The notes under the pieces: model-generated
Databases searched by the model: none
The model's input: only the letters and a program-made list of their open reading frames with translations
Told to the model about the DNA's origin: nothing
Program-made: the position numbers and the translations under genes
Origin: an uncultured Collinsella sp.
Lineage (GTDB): Bacteria > Actinomycetota > Coriobacteriia > Coriobacteriales > Coriobacteriaceae
Assembly (NCBI GenBank): GCA_902489295.1
Contig: CABTZM010000036.1
Location: 1 to 15,347 of the forward strand
Reading direction: 5' to 3'
Length of the DNA: 15,347 nt
Part shown: piece after piece, positions 7,232 through 14,269 of the stretch
Numbering within the stretch: the first letter of the stretch is position 1
Layout: each line of letters starts with the position of its first letter

Positions 7232-8081
7232 GACGCACTCCGTAGAATACGCGGCTCACCGAGTTGTAAAAACTCTCGGGGCCGTAGTCGAGCAGCAGCA
7301 CATCGCCGGGACCTCGGCGCACGGCCACGCTCTCGACCGTGCCGTCGCAGGTAATAAACTGTCCATCGATAGCGATCGCTGGAACGCTCGGGCGATCATC
7401 GGACATAAAGATTTCGACGACATCACTCGGCGAAGTCAAGAAGGCACGGGCCTGAATGGTGTGCGGCGCAATGGGTACGCAGACCATACCCGTATAGTCG
7501 GGGCTCACAATGGGGCCACCTGCACTGAGCGCGTACCCCGTAGAACCAGTCGCCGTGGACACGACCACGCCGTCGCCACGCAGTCGATCGATATGGTGGC
7601 CCGACACCGTGATGTCGAACTCAACCATATCGGACAGGGGGCCGCGCGTGAGCGCCATGTCGTTGAGGGCGAACGTGCGCACGACATCCTTCGTGCCATC
7701 GTCGCGCACGGACACGATATCCGCGGCGATGGTGGCGCGACGGCTCACGTGCAGCTCGCCGGAAAGGGCGTCGCTCACGACCTGCAGAATGTCGCGCTCC
7801 TCGGGGCTCGCAGCAGTTAAAAAGCCCAGGTGACCATAGGAAAGACCGAGGATAGGAATCTCGCGATGGTTGAGGATGCGGGCAGCGCGCAGCAACGTAC
7901 CGTCGCCGCCGAGCGTAATGACCAGATCGGAGCCGTCAATATCAGGCGTGCTTTGAATCTTCGATCGCTGGTCGGCAGCCCATGCGACCTCATAGCCCTG
8001 GCGCGTCAGCCAAAGCTCGAGCATCAGGCCGCTCTCAACCGCCTCTTGCTTGTAGTAATTGGGAACCAGAAAGACCTTCAT
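7221..8081 (-). CDS. nadK: NAD kinase
   Basis: This enzyme makes NADP by ATP- or polyphosphate-dependent phosphorylation of NAD in the cytoplasm. The 286-residue protein has the catalytic motif GGDGT at 58-62 (Asp60), the ND pair at 140-141 and the glycine-rich stretch GDGVVVSTATGSTGYALSAG (169-188) of the NAD kinase family. The start at 8081 overlaps the tlyA stop in an ATGA arrangement, and the 3' end overlaps recN by 11 nt, so it is embedded in the operon. The tlyA-nadK-recN order is common in Gram-positive and actinobacterial genomes and supports the assignment. Confidence 0.97.
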   Translation of the reverse strand: MKVFLVPNYYKQEAVESGLMLELWLTRQGYEVAWAADQRSKIQSTPDIDGSDLVITLGGDGTLLRAARILNHREIPILGLSYGHLGFLTAASPEERDILQVVSDALSGELHVSRRATIAADIVSVRDDGTKDVVRTFALNDMALTRGPLSDMVEFDITVSGHHIDRLRGDGVVVSTATGSTGYALSAGGPIVSPDYTGMVCVPIAPHTIQARAFLTSPSDVVEIFMSDDRPSVPAIAIDGQFITCDGTVESVAVRRGPGDVLLLDYGPESFYNSVSRVFYGVRHDR

Positions 8082-8890
8082 AGCGTTGCAGCTTTCTCGC
8101 TCAAAACCGATACCTGGAATTGCAGCTCGTCTTGCGTGCGGTCGCCGGGGTCAAATCTCGTGCCGTACAGGAAAAACTCAACGTTTCCCTTGGCACCATG
8201 AATGGGCGACACGCACACATCGACCGGGAACAGCCCCTTGGCAGCAAAGAGTTCAACTGCCGCAACGAGTGTATCGCGGCGCACGGCGGGATCGGTCACA
8301 ATGCCGCCCTCACCCACCAGCGCCGCCGGAGCCTCAAACTGCGGCTTTACAAGCGTGCAGAATGCACCCGTAGGCGCCAAGCACGCCAGCACCGCATCGA
8401 TAATGTTCGCGATGCTGGTAAACGAGACATCACACACAGCCAGGTCGATGGCGCCGGCATAGCCAAGCTCAGGCAGCTGCGTCACGTTTGTGCGCTCATG
8501 CAGCGTCACGCGATCGTCCTGACGTAACGACCAATCGAACTGGGCGCGACCAACGTCCACCGAGACAACGGTCGCAGCTCCGCGCTTGAGCAGGCAATCG
8601 GTAAAGCCGCCGGTAGAGCAGCCCACATCCAGACAGGCAAGGCCCGTCGGATTGATACCAAACGTATCAAGCGCGCCTTCGAGCTTAAGACCGCCGCGGC
8701 CAACATAGGGAATGCGCCCCTTCACGTGCAACGGCAGGCCCGGGGTCACCTTAAGGCCCGGCGAAGTCAAGCGCTCACCGCCACTCGAGACCAAGCCGGC
8801 CATAAGAGTGCGAAGGGCATCCGCGCGATCGGCGCAGATGCCCTGTGAAATCAGTTCGTCATCAAGACGCACGCGTTTCATGAATGCCAT
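8078..8890 (-). CDS. tlyA: TlyA-family rRNA (cytidine-2'-O)-methyltransferase
   Basis: TlyA proteins 2'-O-methylate ribosomal RNA and influence capreomycin susceptibility in some actinobacteria; some homologues are annotated as haemolysins. The protein (270 residues from this start) has an N-terminal S4 RNA-binding domain (about 5-65) beginning RVRLDDELISQG. A FtsJ-like methyltransferase domain follows, with SAM motif LDVGCSTGGFTD (87-98). The Lys-Asp-Lys-Glu tetrad is visible as K69, D154, K182 and E238. The start is uncertain. ATG 8890 and ATG 8881 are both in frame, TTG 8893 is possible, and none has a strong ribosome site. The family alignment slightly favours 8881 (MKRVRLDDEL). It lies 26 nt after xseB and overlaps nadK by 4 nt. 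Confidence 0.94.
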   Translation of the reverse strand: MAFMKRVRLDDELISQGICADRADALRTLMAGLVSSGGERLTSPGLKVTPGLPLHVKGRIPYVGRGGLKLEGALDTFGINPTGLACLDVGCSTGGFTDCLLKRGAATVVSVDVGRAQFDWSLRQDDRVTLHERTNVTQLPELGYAGAIDLAVCDVSFTSIANIIDAVLACLAPTGAFCTLVKPQFEAPAALVGEGGIVTDPAVRRDTLVAAVELFAAKGLFPVDVCVSPIHGAKGNVEFFLYGTRFDPGDRTQDELQFQVSVLSEKAATL

Positions 8891-8916
8891 CAACCATTCG
8901 TATCCGGAGATGCGGC

Positions 8917-9156
8917 CTAGCTATCCTGGGATTCGTTTGCCGCATCCTCATCGTATTCCTGCTCGAGCTTGTCGGCCTCACGCGGCGTCAACTCAAACTT
9001 GTCGACCATATCGACCGCGCGGGAGCCCAGCTCAATCGCTTCGTCAAACAAATCGAGCGAACGCTCCAAGGAGGTATCCTTGGAGCGAACGGTAGCGATG
9101 ATCTGATCCAGACGGTCCGAAATCTCATCAAAGTTACGGACAGAACCCTCTGGCAT
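8917..9156 (-). CDS. xseB: Exodeoxyribonuclease VII small subunit
   Basis: This 79-residue, mostly helical acidic protein matches the XseB family in size and in its helical core, with FDEISDRLDQIIATV and SLERSLDLFDEAIELG. XseB joins XseA to form the nuclease that degrades single-stranded DNA. The ATG at 9156 follows the nusB stop by 2 nt and has GAGGAG 5 nt upstream, within the nusB stop region. The large subunit gene xseA, normally the neighbour, is not between nusB and tlyA. It must lie elsewhere, or this subunit is a remnant. A perfect 11-bp hairpin lies inside the coding sequence at 9062-9087. Confidence 0.9.
   Translation of the reverse strand: MPEGSVRNFDEISDRLDQIIATVRSKDTSLERSLDLFDEAIELGSRAVDMVDKFELTPREADKLEQEYDEDAANESQDS
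9062..9087. repeat. Intragenic hairpin within xseB
   Basis: CGCTCCAAGGA (9062-9072) and TCCTTGGAGCG (9077-9087) are perfect inverted arms around a 4-nt loop. A stem this long is unusual inside a 240-nt coding sequence. No T run follows on the minus strand. Confidence 0.75.
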
Positions 9157-9158
9157 GG

Positions 9159-9746
9159 CTACTCCTCGACGGAGTCGGCCTCGACGGCCTCAGCAGCGTC
9201 CGCATCCTCGGCCAACACACCAGCCTCAGCCTGGGCAACCGCAACCTTAGCGGCAGCCTCGGCAGCCTGTGCCTCCTCGCGAGCGCGATCCTCGGCCAGC
9301 AGCTCCTGGTATAGGTCCTCGCCCGGCAGCTCCTCGCTGCGAGCGATCTTGCCCAGCACGCCGTTGACGAACGACGCGGACTGGTCGGTGCCATAGGCCT
9401 TGGCAAGCTCGACGGCCTCGTTGATCACGATGGCGTCCGAGACCTCCTCGTCGGTGAGGAAACGCATCTCGTAAACGGCGATACGCAGCAGATTGCGGTC
9501 GGCACCGGGCATGCGCATAAGATCCCAGTTCTTGGCAACGGAGCGCAGAGCGCAGTCGATGCGGTCGATATGCTCGTAGGCACCGCGGCACAGCTCCAGC
9601 GCATAGGGGTCGAGGGGACCCTTCGAGATCAGGAAATCACCCTCGAGGACGCGCTCGAGCGGGCTGTCCGTGGCCTCGGCCTGGAACAGCAGCTGCAGCG
9701 CCTGACTGCGGGCAAGCGTACGCCCGCGATAAACCTTAAGGCTCAA
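9159..9746 (-). CDS. nusB: Transcription antitermination factor NusB, with a long C-terminal tail
   Basis: NusB binds the boxA RNA element with ribosomal protein S10 and supports rRNA antitermination. The 195-residue protein has a normal NusB helical fold region (about 5-136), with ARSQALQLLFQAE near the start, the NLLRIAVYEM core, and the family end motif SFVNGVLGKIA (125-135). It then continues for about 59 residues of Ala- and Glu-rich low-complexity sequence not found in typical NusB of about 130-150 residues. The start is a TTG at 9746, chosen because AAGGAG sits 6 nt upstream and MSLKVYRGRTLAR is a plausible beginning. It is 3 nt from the Asp23-family stop and 2 nt from xseB, so it is tightly coupled. 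Confidence 0.94.
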   Translation of the reverse strand: MSLKVYRGRTLARSQALQLLFQAEATDSPLERVLEGDFLISKGPLDPYALELCRGAYEHIDRIDCALRSVAKNWDLMRMPGADRNLLRIAVYEMRFLTDEEVSDAIVINEAVELAKAYGTDQSASFVNGVLGKIARSEELPGEDLYQELLAEDRAREEAQAAEAAAKVAVAQAEAGVLAEDADAAEAVEADSVEE

Positions 9747-9749
9747 AGG

Positions 9750-10112
9750 TTACTCCTTGGGGAAAACGAGGCCGTCGATGCAAACGTCAACACGCTCAAC
9801 CTCAACGCCAACCTGGGCATCGATGGCAGCGACCACGGCAGCGCGAACGGCCTCGGCGAGTTTCTTGAACGGATAGCCAAAGAACACCACGACACGCACG
9901 GTGAGTGCGAGCTTGTCGCCAACGACCTCGGCCTCGACAGCCGGCTCGGAAGCCGGGGCCTTGGACGAGAGCATCATGGAGACAAGATTAGTGGCAAGGT
10001 CCTTGACGCCAACGGAGGCGATGCCCTCGACATCGGACACGGCGCGCGAGACGATGGCGGTCAGAACATCGGGCGAAATGCCGATGCCGTCAATCTTGAT
10101 TTCTTGGGGCAT
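9750..10112 (-). CDS. Asp23/Gls24 family envelope stress response protein
   Basis: This 120-residue protein matches the Asp23/Gls24 (DUF322) family, found between efp and nusB in many Gram-positive genomes. Visible family features are the ISPDVLTAIVSRAVSDVEGI start, a beta-rich middle (DKLALTVRVVVFFGYP) and the late VERVDVCIDGLVF. Members are linked to alkaline or envelope stress and some bind membrane partners; the precise molecular role is not known. The ATG at 10112 has AGGAGG just upstream. It sits 24 nt after the efp stop and 3 nt before nusB, and is probably transcribed from the efp promoter. Confidence 0.9.
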   Translation of the reverse strand: MPQEIKIDGIGISPDVLTAIVSRAVSDVEGIASVGVKDLATNLVSMMLSSKAPASEPAVEAEVVGDKLALTVRVVVFFGYPFKKLAEAVRAAVVAAIDAQVGVEVERVDVCIDGLVFPKE

Positions 10113-10136
10113 GAGTCCTCCTAGAAGAGTTGGTTG

Positions 10137-10700
10137 CTAGACGCGGGAGACGAACTTGCCGTCGCGGGTGTCAACCTTGATGACCTCGCCCTCGTTGAGG
10201 TACATGGGGACCTGGATGACAGCGCCGGTGTCGATCGTGGCCGGCTTGGTGGAACCCTGGACGGTATCGCCCTTAAAGCCCGGGTCGGTCTGGACGATGG
10301 TGGTCTCGATGAACATCGGCGGGGTCACGCCCATGAGCTCATCGTCGGCGAAGAGCAGCTGGCAGATGTCGTTCTCGCGCAGCCACTTGGAGTTCTCGCC
10401 CACCATGTCCTCGGGAACGGGAACCTGCTCATAGGACTCGTTGTCCATGAAGATGTAGTCGGTGCCATCGTTGTAGAGGTACTGGAACTCACGGGTGGTG
10501 AGCATGACGCTCTCGAACTTGGTGCCGGCGTTGCAGGTGTTCTCGACGACGCGGCCGCTCTTGATGTCGCGGGTCTTGTAGCGCACAAACGCGCCGCCCT
10601 TGCCCGGCTTGACATGCTGGAACTCGACGATGGTGTAGACCTTGTCCTTGATACGGAGACCGAGGCCGTTCTTGAAGTCGGCGGTAGAAATGGTAGGCAT
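10137..10700 (-). CDS. efp: Translation elongation factor P
   Basis: EF-P enters the ribosomal E site and relieves stalling at polyproline stretches. The protein has 187 residues, the standard length, with three beta-barrel domains. The N-terminal domain carries the loop KPGKGGAF with a lysine at position 34, the place where E. coli EF-P is modified. Which modification, if any, is used here cannot be told. The C-terminal domain holds PATIDTGAVIQVPMYLNEGE, close to the family signature. The start at 10700 has AAAGG 5 nt upstream. An in-frame start at 10733 lies close to the predicted transcription start and is rejected. It is the first gene of the operon that continues to recN. Confidence 0.97.
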   Translation of the reverse strand: MPTISTADFKNGLGLRIKDKVYTIVEFQHVKPGKGGAFVRYKTRDIKSGRVVENTCNAGTKFESVMLTTREFQYLYNDGTDYIFMDNESYEQVPVPEDMVGENSKWLRENDICQLLFADDELMGVTPPMFIETTIVQTDPGFKGDTVQGSTKPATIDTGAVIQVPMYLNEGEVIKVDTRDGKFVSRV

Positions 10701-10749
10701 AGCGACCTTTCTTGTTATGGGCAGAACGCACAAGCGTCCAAATTACATA

Positions 10750-10763
10750 CGACAGAAATTATA
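10750..10763 (-). promoter_or_regulatory. Probable efp operon promoter (-10 box)
   Basis: A perfect minus-strand TATAAT occupies 10763-10758, giving a leader of about 50 nt before efp. No good -35 hexamer is seen 16-18 nt upstream. A TG directly precedes the box but lacks the usual one-base spacing. The position between the pepP terminator and efp supports it as the start of the long operon. Confidence 0.55.
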
Positions 10764-10794
10764 CACTTGCAGACGGCGCCTGCGGCGAGCGCAT

Positions 10795-10837
10795 AAAAAG
10801 AGAACGCGGGGCGTCCGAATCGATTCGGACGCCCCGC
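10795..10837 (-). terminator. Terminator of the M24 peptidase gene, perfect 32-bp palindrome
   Basis: A perfect self-complementary run spans 10806-10837, centred on ATCGAT, with arms beginning GCGGGGCGTCCGA. On the minus strand it is followed by GTTCTCTTTTT, ending at 10795. It starts about 22 nt after the pepP stop and separates that gene from the efp promoter. Confidence 0.8.
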
Positions 10838-10859
10838 CCCAAAAATCTATCGAAATGGG

Positions 10860-11990
10860 CTAGCAATCGATGACGTGCAGGTCGTGCGGGGTCTTGGTGA
10901 AAGGCTCGTAGCCGTTCTCGGTGACCACGCCGTAATCCTCCAGGCGCACGCCGCCCACGCCGGGCAGGTAAACGCCGGGCTCCATGGTGACAACCGAGCC
11001 GATCGCGATGGTGTTCTTGCTGCGGTTGAAGTTGGGCAGCTCGTGGATGTCGATACCGACGCCGTGGCCCAAGCCATGGTTATAGTAATCGCCATAGCCG
11101 GCATCGCCGATGATCTTCTTGGAGAGCTTGAAGATGTCGTTACCCTCGACGCCCGGATGGATGGCGGCGACGCACTCCTCGTGCGTGCGGCGCACGAGTG
11201 CATACAGGTCGAATTGCTCCTGCGTGGGCTCGCCCATCACAACAGTGCGTGTCATGTCGGAGCGGTAATCGCAGTAGCCCGCGCCGTAGTCCATGAGGAC
11301 AAAGTCGCCCTTCTCGATCACGCGGTCGCTCGGCACGGCATGCGGGTTGGCGGTGTTGGGACCGCTCGCCACGATGGAGCCGAAAGCAAGGCTGTCAGCG
11401 CCGTTGGCGAACATAAAGTTCTCGAGCTCGTTGCGAACCTGCTTCTCGGTCATACCAGGCTTAATAAAGCCGAGCATGTGCTGGAAGGCGGCGTCGGTGA
11501 TCGACTGTGCATGGCGCATGAGCTCGATCTCCTCGGCATCCTTGATGGCGCGCATCTTGCGGATGTCGTCGTGCATCAGCGGCAGCATGCAGGCAACGGA
11601 GCGATCCTCCAGGCCGCGCTGAATACCCTGGTAGAAGTTAATCTGCATATCGTCCTCGACAGCACAGACACGGCACTTGTTAGCCGCAATCTTGCCGGCG
11701 ACCCAGCCGGGGATGGTGCCCTCGTCCATGTCGAAGACCCAGGGGCTGCCGGCGGGCGTGTTCTCCTCAAAGCTGTTGAGGTAGCGCGAGTCGGTGTGGA
11801 ACAGGCACTGGTCGGCCGTAATAAACGCAGCGTGCGGGAACTCGAAGGTGTAGTCGAAGACGCCCTTAACGCCCGTAAGCCAACGAAGGTTGGCCTCGTC
11901 GCGCACCACGATGGCGTCGTAGCCACGCTCGACCATAAGGGCACGGACACGCTCGATACGACCGGCAGGACCGGCAGCAAACTCAGACAT
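10860..11990 (-). CDS. pepP: Xaa-Pro aminopeptidase / M24 metallopeptidase
   Basis: This 376-residue cytoplasmic enzyme removes N-terminal residues, probably ahead of proline. An N-terminal creatinase-like domain (about 10-140) is followed by the pita-bread catalytic domain. All five metal ligands are visible: Asp234 in LMDYGAGY, Asp245 in SDMTRT, His309 in GLGHGVG, Glu337 in TMEPGVY and Glu351 in RLEDYG. PHAVPSD (His218) is also conserved. The start at 11990 has AAAGGA 6 nt upstream. It has its own terminator and a structured leader, and lies between the aro genes and efp, as in many Gram-positive genomes. It could also be called pepQ (prolidase); length and gene order do not separate the two specificities. 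Confidence 0.92.
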   Translation of the reverse strand: MSEFAAGPAGRIERVRALMVERGYDAIVVRDEANLRWLTGVKGVFDYTFEFPHAAFITADQCLFHTDSRYLNSFEENTPAGSPWVFDMDEGTIPGWVAGKIAANKCRVCAVEDDMQINFYQGIQRGLEDRSVACMLPLMHDDIRKMRAIKDAEEIELMRHAQSITDAAFQHMLGFIKPGMTEKQVRNELENFMFANGADSLAFGSIVASGPNTANPHAVPSDRVIEKGDFVLMDYGAGYCDYRSDMTRTVVMGEPTQEQFDLYALVRRTHEECVAAIHPGVEGNDIFKLSKKIIGDAGYGDYYNHGLGHGVGIDIHELPNFNRSKNTIAIGSVVTMEPGVYLPGVGGVRLEDYGVVTENGYEPFTKTPHDLHVIDC

Positions 11991-12122
11991 GCAGATTCCT
12001 TTCTTGTTGTCTCTATATAGACGGGACGGGTCTCAACCGAACGACGGAATCGCATGCGATCCGCAACCGATTGGAAACCCGCCCCTCAACATGATACGAA
12101 AGAGGATGGAAGTCAATAAATC
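11991..12122 (-). promoter_or_regulatory. Structured region between aroB-like gene and pepP
   Basis: In RNA form, 12023-12034 pairs with 12074-12085 (GGGCGGG-type arms, with G-U pairs). Inside is a smaller hairpin around the palindrome ATCGCATGCGAT (12049-12060). No T run follows, so it is probably part of the pepP leader or a processing structure rather than a strong terminator. AACCGA occurs as a direct repeat at 12035 and 12065. A minus-strand TTGACT near 12115 with TATCAT 14 nt later is a weak promoter candidate. Confidence 0.4.
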
Positions 12123-13232
12123 TTAGAGAAGTTCTTTACGAGAAGCCAAGTAGGCGTGAGCATGGCGCTCAAGAACCTCGTCCTCAACGTTCGTTAGGCG
12201 AATGGCGCCGAGTGCCGCGGGCAGCGGCAACATGCTGCGGTTCGAGCGTGCAAACTGCTGCTTGCGGAACTCCTCGATATATGCGGCAGACTCCAGATCG
12301 AAGGCAAGTTCCTCGATACCAAAGTCCTCCAAGCAGTCATCGACCTCAAAGACGTAATCGATATCGAAATCGCAGGCATCATGTGCAAGGCGTGCCTCAA
12401 AGCGAATGCCCTCGGACAACAGCTGGTAGGCAGGGGCCTGCGAAGCGGCATCGCCCAAGCAGGCGCGCAGGGTACGCTCCCCCGTCTTGCCAAAATCGAG
12501 CGCATGGCGAGCGCTCGGGTTCGTGGCCATCAGTACGTCCTTGCGGGCAGTCTGAGACCATTGAACGGCATTGACGAGCGCGACCTCCTCGCCCGCGAGA
12601 ATCTCGGGGACGGTCTCAGTAAACTGATTCCAACGGGACTTACTGCTCGAAAGCATGGTGCCAACAAGTACCACATAGCCGAGCTTGAGGTCCTCGGGGT
12701 CCGCCTCGCGAACAAGGTCGAGGTCACACACGACCAAGCCCGGTTCGGGACGGAACGCGATAGCGGGAAGCGCATTCGACGACGAGGCAATGAGCGGCTT
12801 CATGGTCGTCGCGACCGTGAGCATGGCGTCGAAGGTCGTCGGCAGCAGCGCGCACTCGGTTCGGCCACACCACTGGTTGGCGCACCAGCTAACAACCGAG
12901 CAGGTTGCGGCATCGCCAACGGCGACAACCAGATCGTCGCAGGTAATGCCGTTGGCAGACAAGGCGCCAAAGATAGCATCGGCATCGGCCAGCGTGGCAC
13001 CAGCAGGCGAAACCTCAAGGGAGAACTGCGACACGGCAAAACCGGCGTCGACCAGCGCATGCTCGACGACCTCATCAAAACGTTCTGACGAGGCGGAGTT
13101 CCAAACCACCATCGCGCGCTTAGGCTTGCCCACAGCCGAGGCAAACATACGCGACAGCTCATCGAACGCGCCCAATCCGACGCGGACATCGACGCTGCGG
13201 TTTTGGAAATTGATCAGTTGGCGGCGAATCAT
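12123..13232 (-). CDS. AroB-like protein (3-dehydroquinate synthase family) with degenerate active site
   Basis: The 369-residue protein has the length and order of dehydroquinate synthase, which makes the second intermediate of the shikimate pathway. Framework motifs survive: VVAVGD for the NAD-site GGGV(I)GD, LPTTF for VPTTL, and VVCDLDLV for VVVDLD. Key residues do not. The metal-binding Glu region GLAEVIK reads KLGYVVL. The GHTFGHAIE histidine region reads GKTGERTLR. The HGEAV histidine region reads LSEGI. The DSSVGGK loop retains only a lysine. All three metal ligands therefore appear lost, by my manual alignment. The ATG at 13232 overlaps the aroK TGA (ATGA), indicating coupling. It is intact, without stops, so it is maintained, perhaps as a pseudoenzyme or with a new role. 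Confidence 0.8.
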   Translation of the reverse strand: MIRRQLINFQNRSVDVRVGLGAFDELSRMFASAVGKPKRAMVVWNSASSERFDEVVEHALVDAGFAVSQFSLEVSPAGATLADADAIFGALSANGITCDDLVVAVGDAATCSVVSWCANQWCGRTECALLPTTFDAMLTVATTMKPLIASSSNALPAIAFRPEPGLVVCDLDLVREADPEDLKLGYVVLVGTMLSSSKSRWNQFTETVPEILAGEEVALVNAVQWSQTARKDVLMATNPSARHALDFGKTGERTLRACLGDAASQAPAYQLLSEGIRFEARLAHDACDFDIDYVFEVDDCLEDFGIEELAFDLESAAYIEEFRKQQFARSNRSMLPLPAALGAIRLTNVEDEVLERHAHAYLASRKELL

Positions 13233-13762
13233 AGCAGTCCACGCTCCAAAAGCATCTCGGCACAAAGGTAGGAAACGACCTCGAAGGACTTGTTGCGAAT
13301 ATCAAGGGTAATATCGGCGGCCTGGCGATACAGCGGACGGCGATGCTCAAACAAGCGCGCGGCATGCTCGGGCGAGCGGAAATCGGGGCGCGTGTCGGAC
13401 CGACGAATCTGGCGAATCGAATCCTCAAAGTCGCCCTCGAGGTACACGCACGTACCCATTTCGTGCATCAGCTCAATATTCACCGGCGTCTCGACGATAC
13501 CGCCACCGCACGAAACCAACAGACTGCGCTCGCTTTGGAGCGAACGGAGCGCCGAGGTCTCGAGCTCGCGAAAACGATCCTCACCCTCGGTCTCAAAAAT
13601 CTCGGTTACCGACTTGCCGCAACGGCGGACGACTAGGCGGTCGGTATCGATAAAACGCCGCTTGAACATAGTGCCGACGTTGCGCGCGAGCGTCGATTTG
13701 CCCGCGCCCAAAAAGCCGATAAAGAAGATATGGTCGCAGCCGTGTTTGGTGTGCTGGGACAT
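13229..13762 (-). CDS. aroK: Shikimate kinase
   Basis: This 177-residue P-loop kinase phosphorylates shikimate at the 3-hydroxyl with ATP. The Walker A is GFLGAGKST (16-24). The shikimate-binding residues are visible: the DTD pair at 39-41, Arg65 in FRELE, Gly86-88 (GGG), and Arg141 in RRPLY. The lid carries TRPDF, where RPLL is usual, with the arginine kept. The start at 13762 has an AGG-containing site 7 nt upstream. It follows the YqeG-like gene by 8 nt and overlaps the AroB-like gene by 4 nt. Its active site looks intact, in contrast to its neighbour. Confidence 0.93.
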   Translation of the reverse strand: MSQHTKHGCDHIFFIGFLGAGKSTLARNVGTMFKRRFIDTDRLVVRRCGKSVTEIFETEGEDRFRELETSALRSLQSERSLLVSCGGGIVETPVNIELMHEMGTCVYLEGDFEDSIRQIRRSDTRPDFRSPEHAARLFEHRRPLYRQAADITLDIRNKSFEVVSYLCAEMLLERGLL

Positions 13763-13770
13763 GACGAGAC

Positions 13771-14268
13771 CTATTCCTCGCAGGGAAGGTCGCGCAGGGC
13801 CCGGCGCTCAAAGATACGGAAGATCTGCGTATACCACAGGTCCTGCGTGGCCTGCGGCTTTACCAGGATGGTATCGACGCCGGCGAAGTTGCCGCTCCAC
13901 ACGTCCGTGTAGAGCTGATCACCGACCAGCACCGCCTCGTCGGCCGTGGCGCCGAGGCGCTTAAGACCCGCCTTGAGGGCAAACGGCGCCGGCTTCATGG
14001 CGTGGCTGATGGCCTCGAGTCCCAGCTCGCGCGCAGAGCTCATGACCTGGTCGCGATGCCAGTTGTTGGACACCATGCACAGCTTAAAGCCTTTGGCGCG
14101 GGCGGCTTCGAGCCAAGCGGAAACCGCGGCGGGAACCTGCTCGGTGTCGCGCGGCACCAAAGTGTTATCGCGATCGAGCAGAATGGCGCGCTTGCCGTCG
14201 GCCCACAGGGTATTAAGGTCGATGCGATCGACCGAGGCAACGTATCGTTTGGGGCTAAAAATCCTCAT
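13771..14268 (-). CDS. YqeG-family HAD phosphatase
   Basis: This 165-residue protein belongs to the HAD superfamily, class IIIA, YqeG type. Motif I is LLDRDNTLV with Asp32 and Asp34, motif II contains the SNN triplet, motif III is the lysine in KPAPF, and motif IV is GDQLYTDVWSGN. The substrate is not known; a phosphatase acting on a phosphorylated metabolite or nucleotide is likely. The start at 14268 is chosen because MRIFSPKRYV fits the family N-terminus; the upstream in-frame extension overlaps mltG and is not family-like. It begins 1 nt after the mltG stop with GGA nearby, so coupling is likely. YqeG is also near aroE/aroK in Bacillus, so the location fits. Confidence 0.9.
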   Translation of the reverse strand: MRIFSPKRYVASVDRIDLNTLWADGKRAILLDRDNTLVPRDTEQVPAAVSAWLEAARAKGFKLCMVSNNWHRDQVMSSARELGLEAISHAMKPAPFALKAGLKRLGATADEAVLVGDQLYTDVWSGNFAGVDTILVKPQATQDLWYTQIFRIFERRALRDLPCEE

Positions 14269-14269
14269 G

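Noticed and set aside
10875..12020. Plus-strand open frame of 381 codons antisense to the M24 peptidase
   Set aside because: The minus strand has all five metal ligands of M24 peptidases; the plus frame has no recognisable motif.
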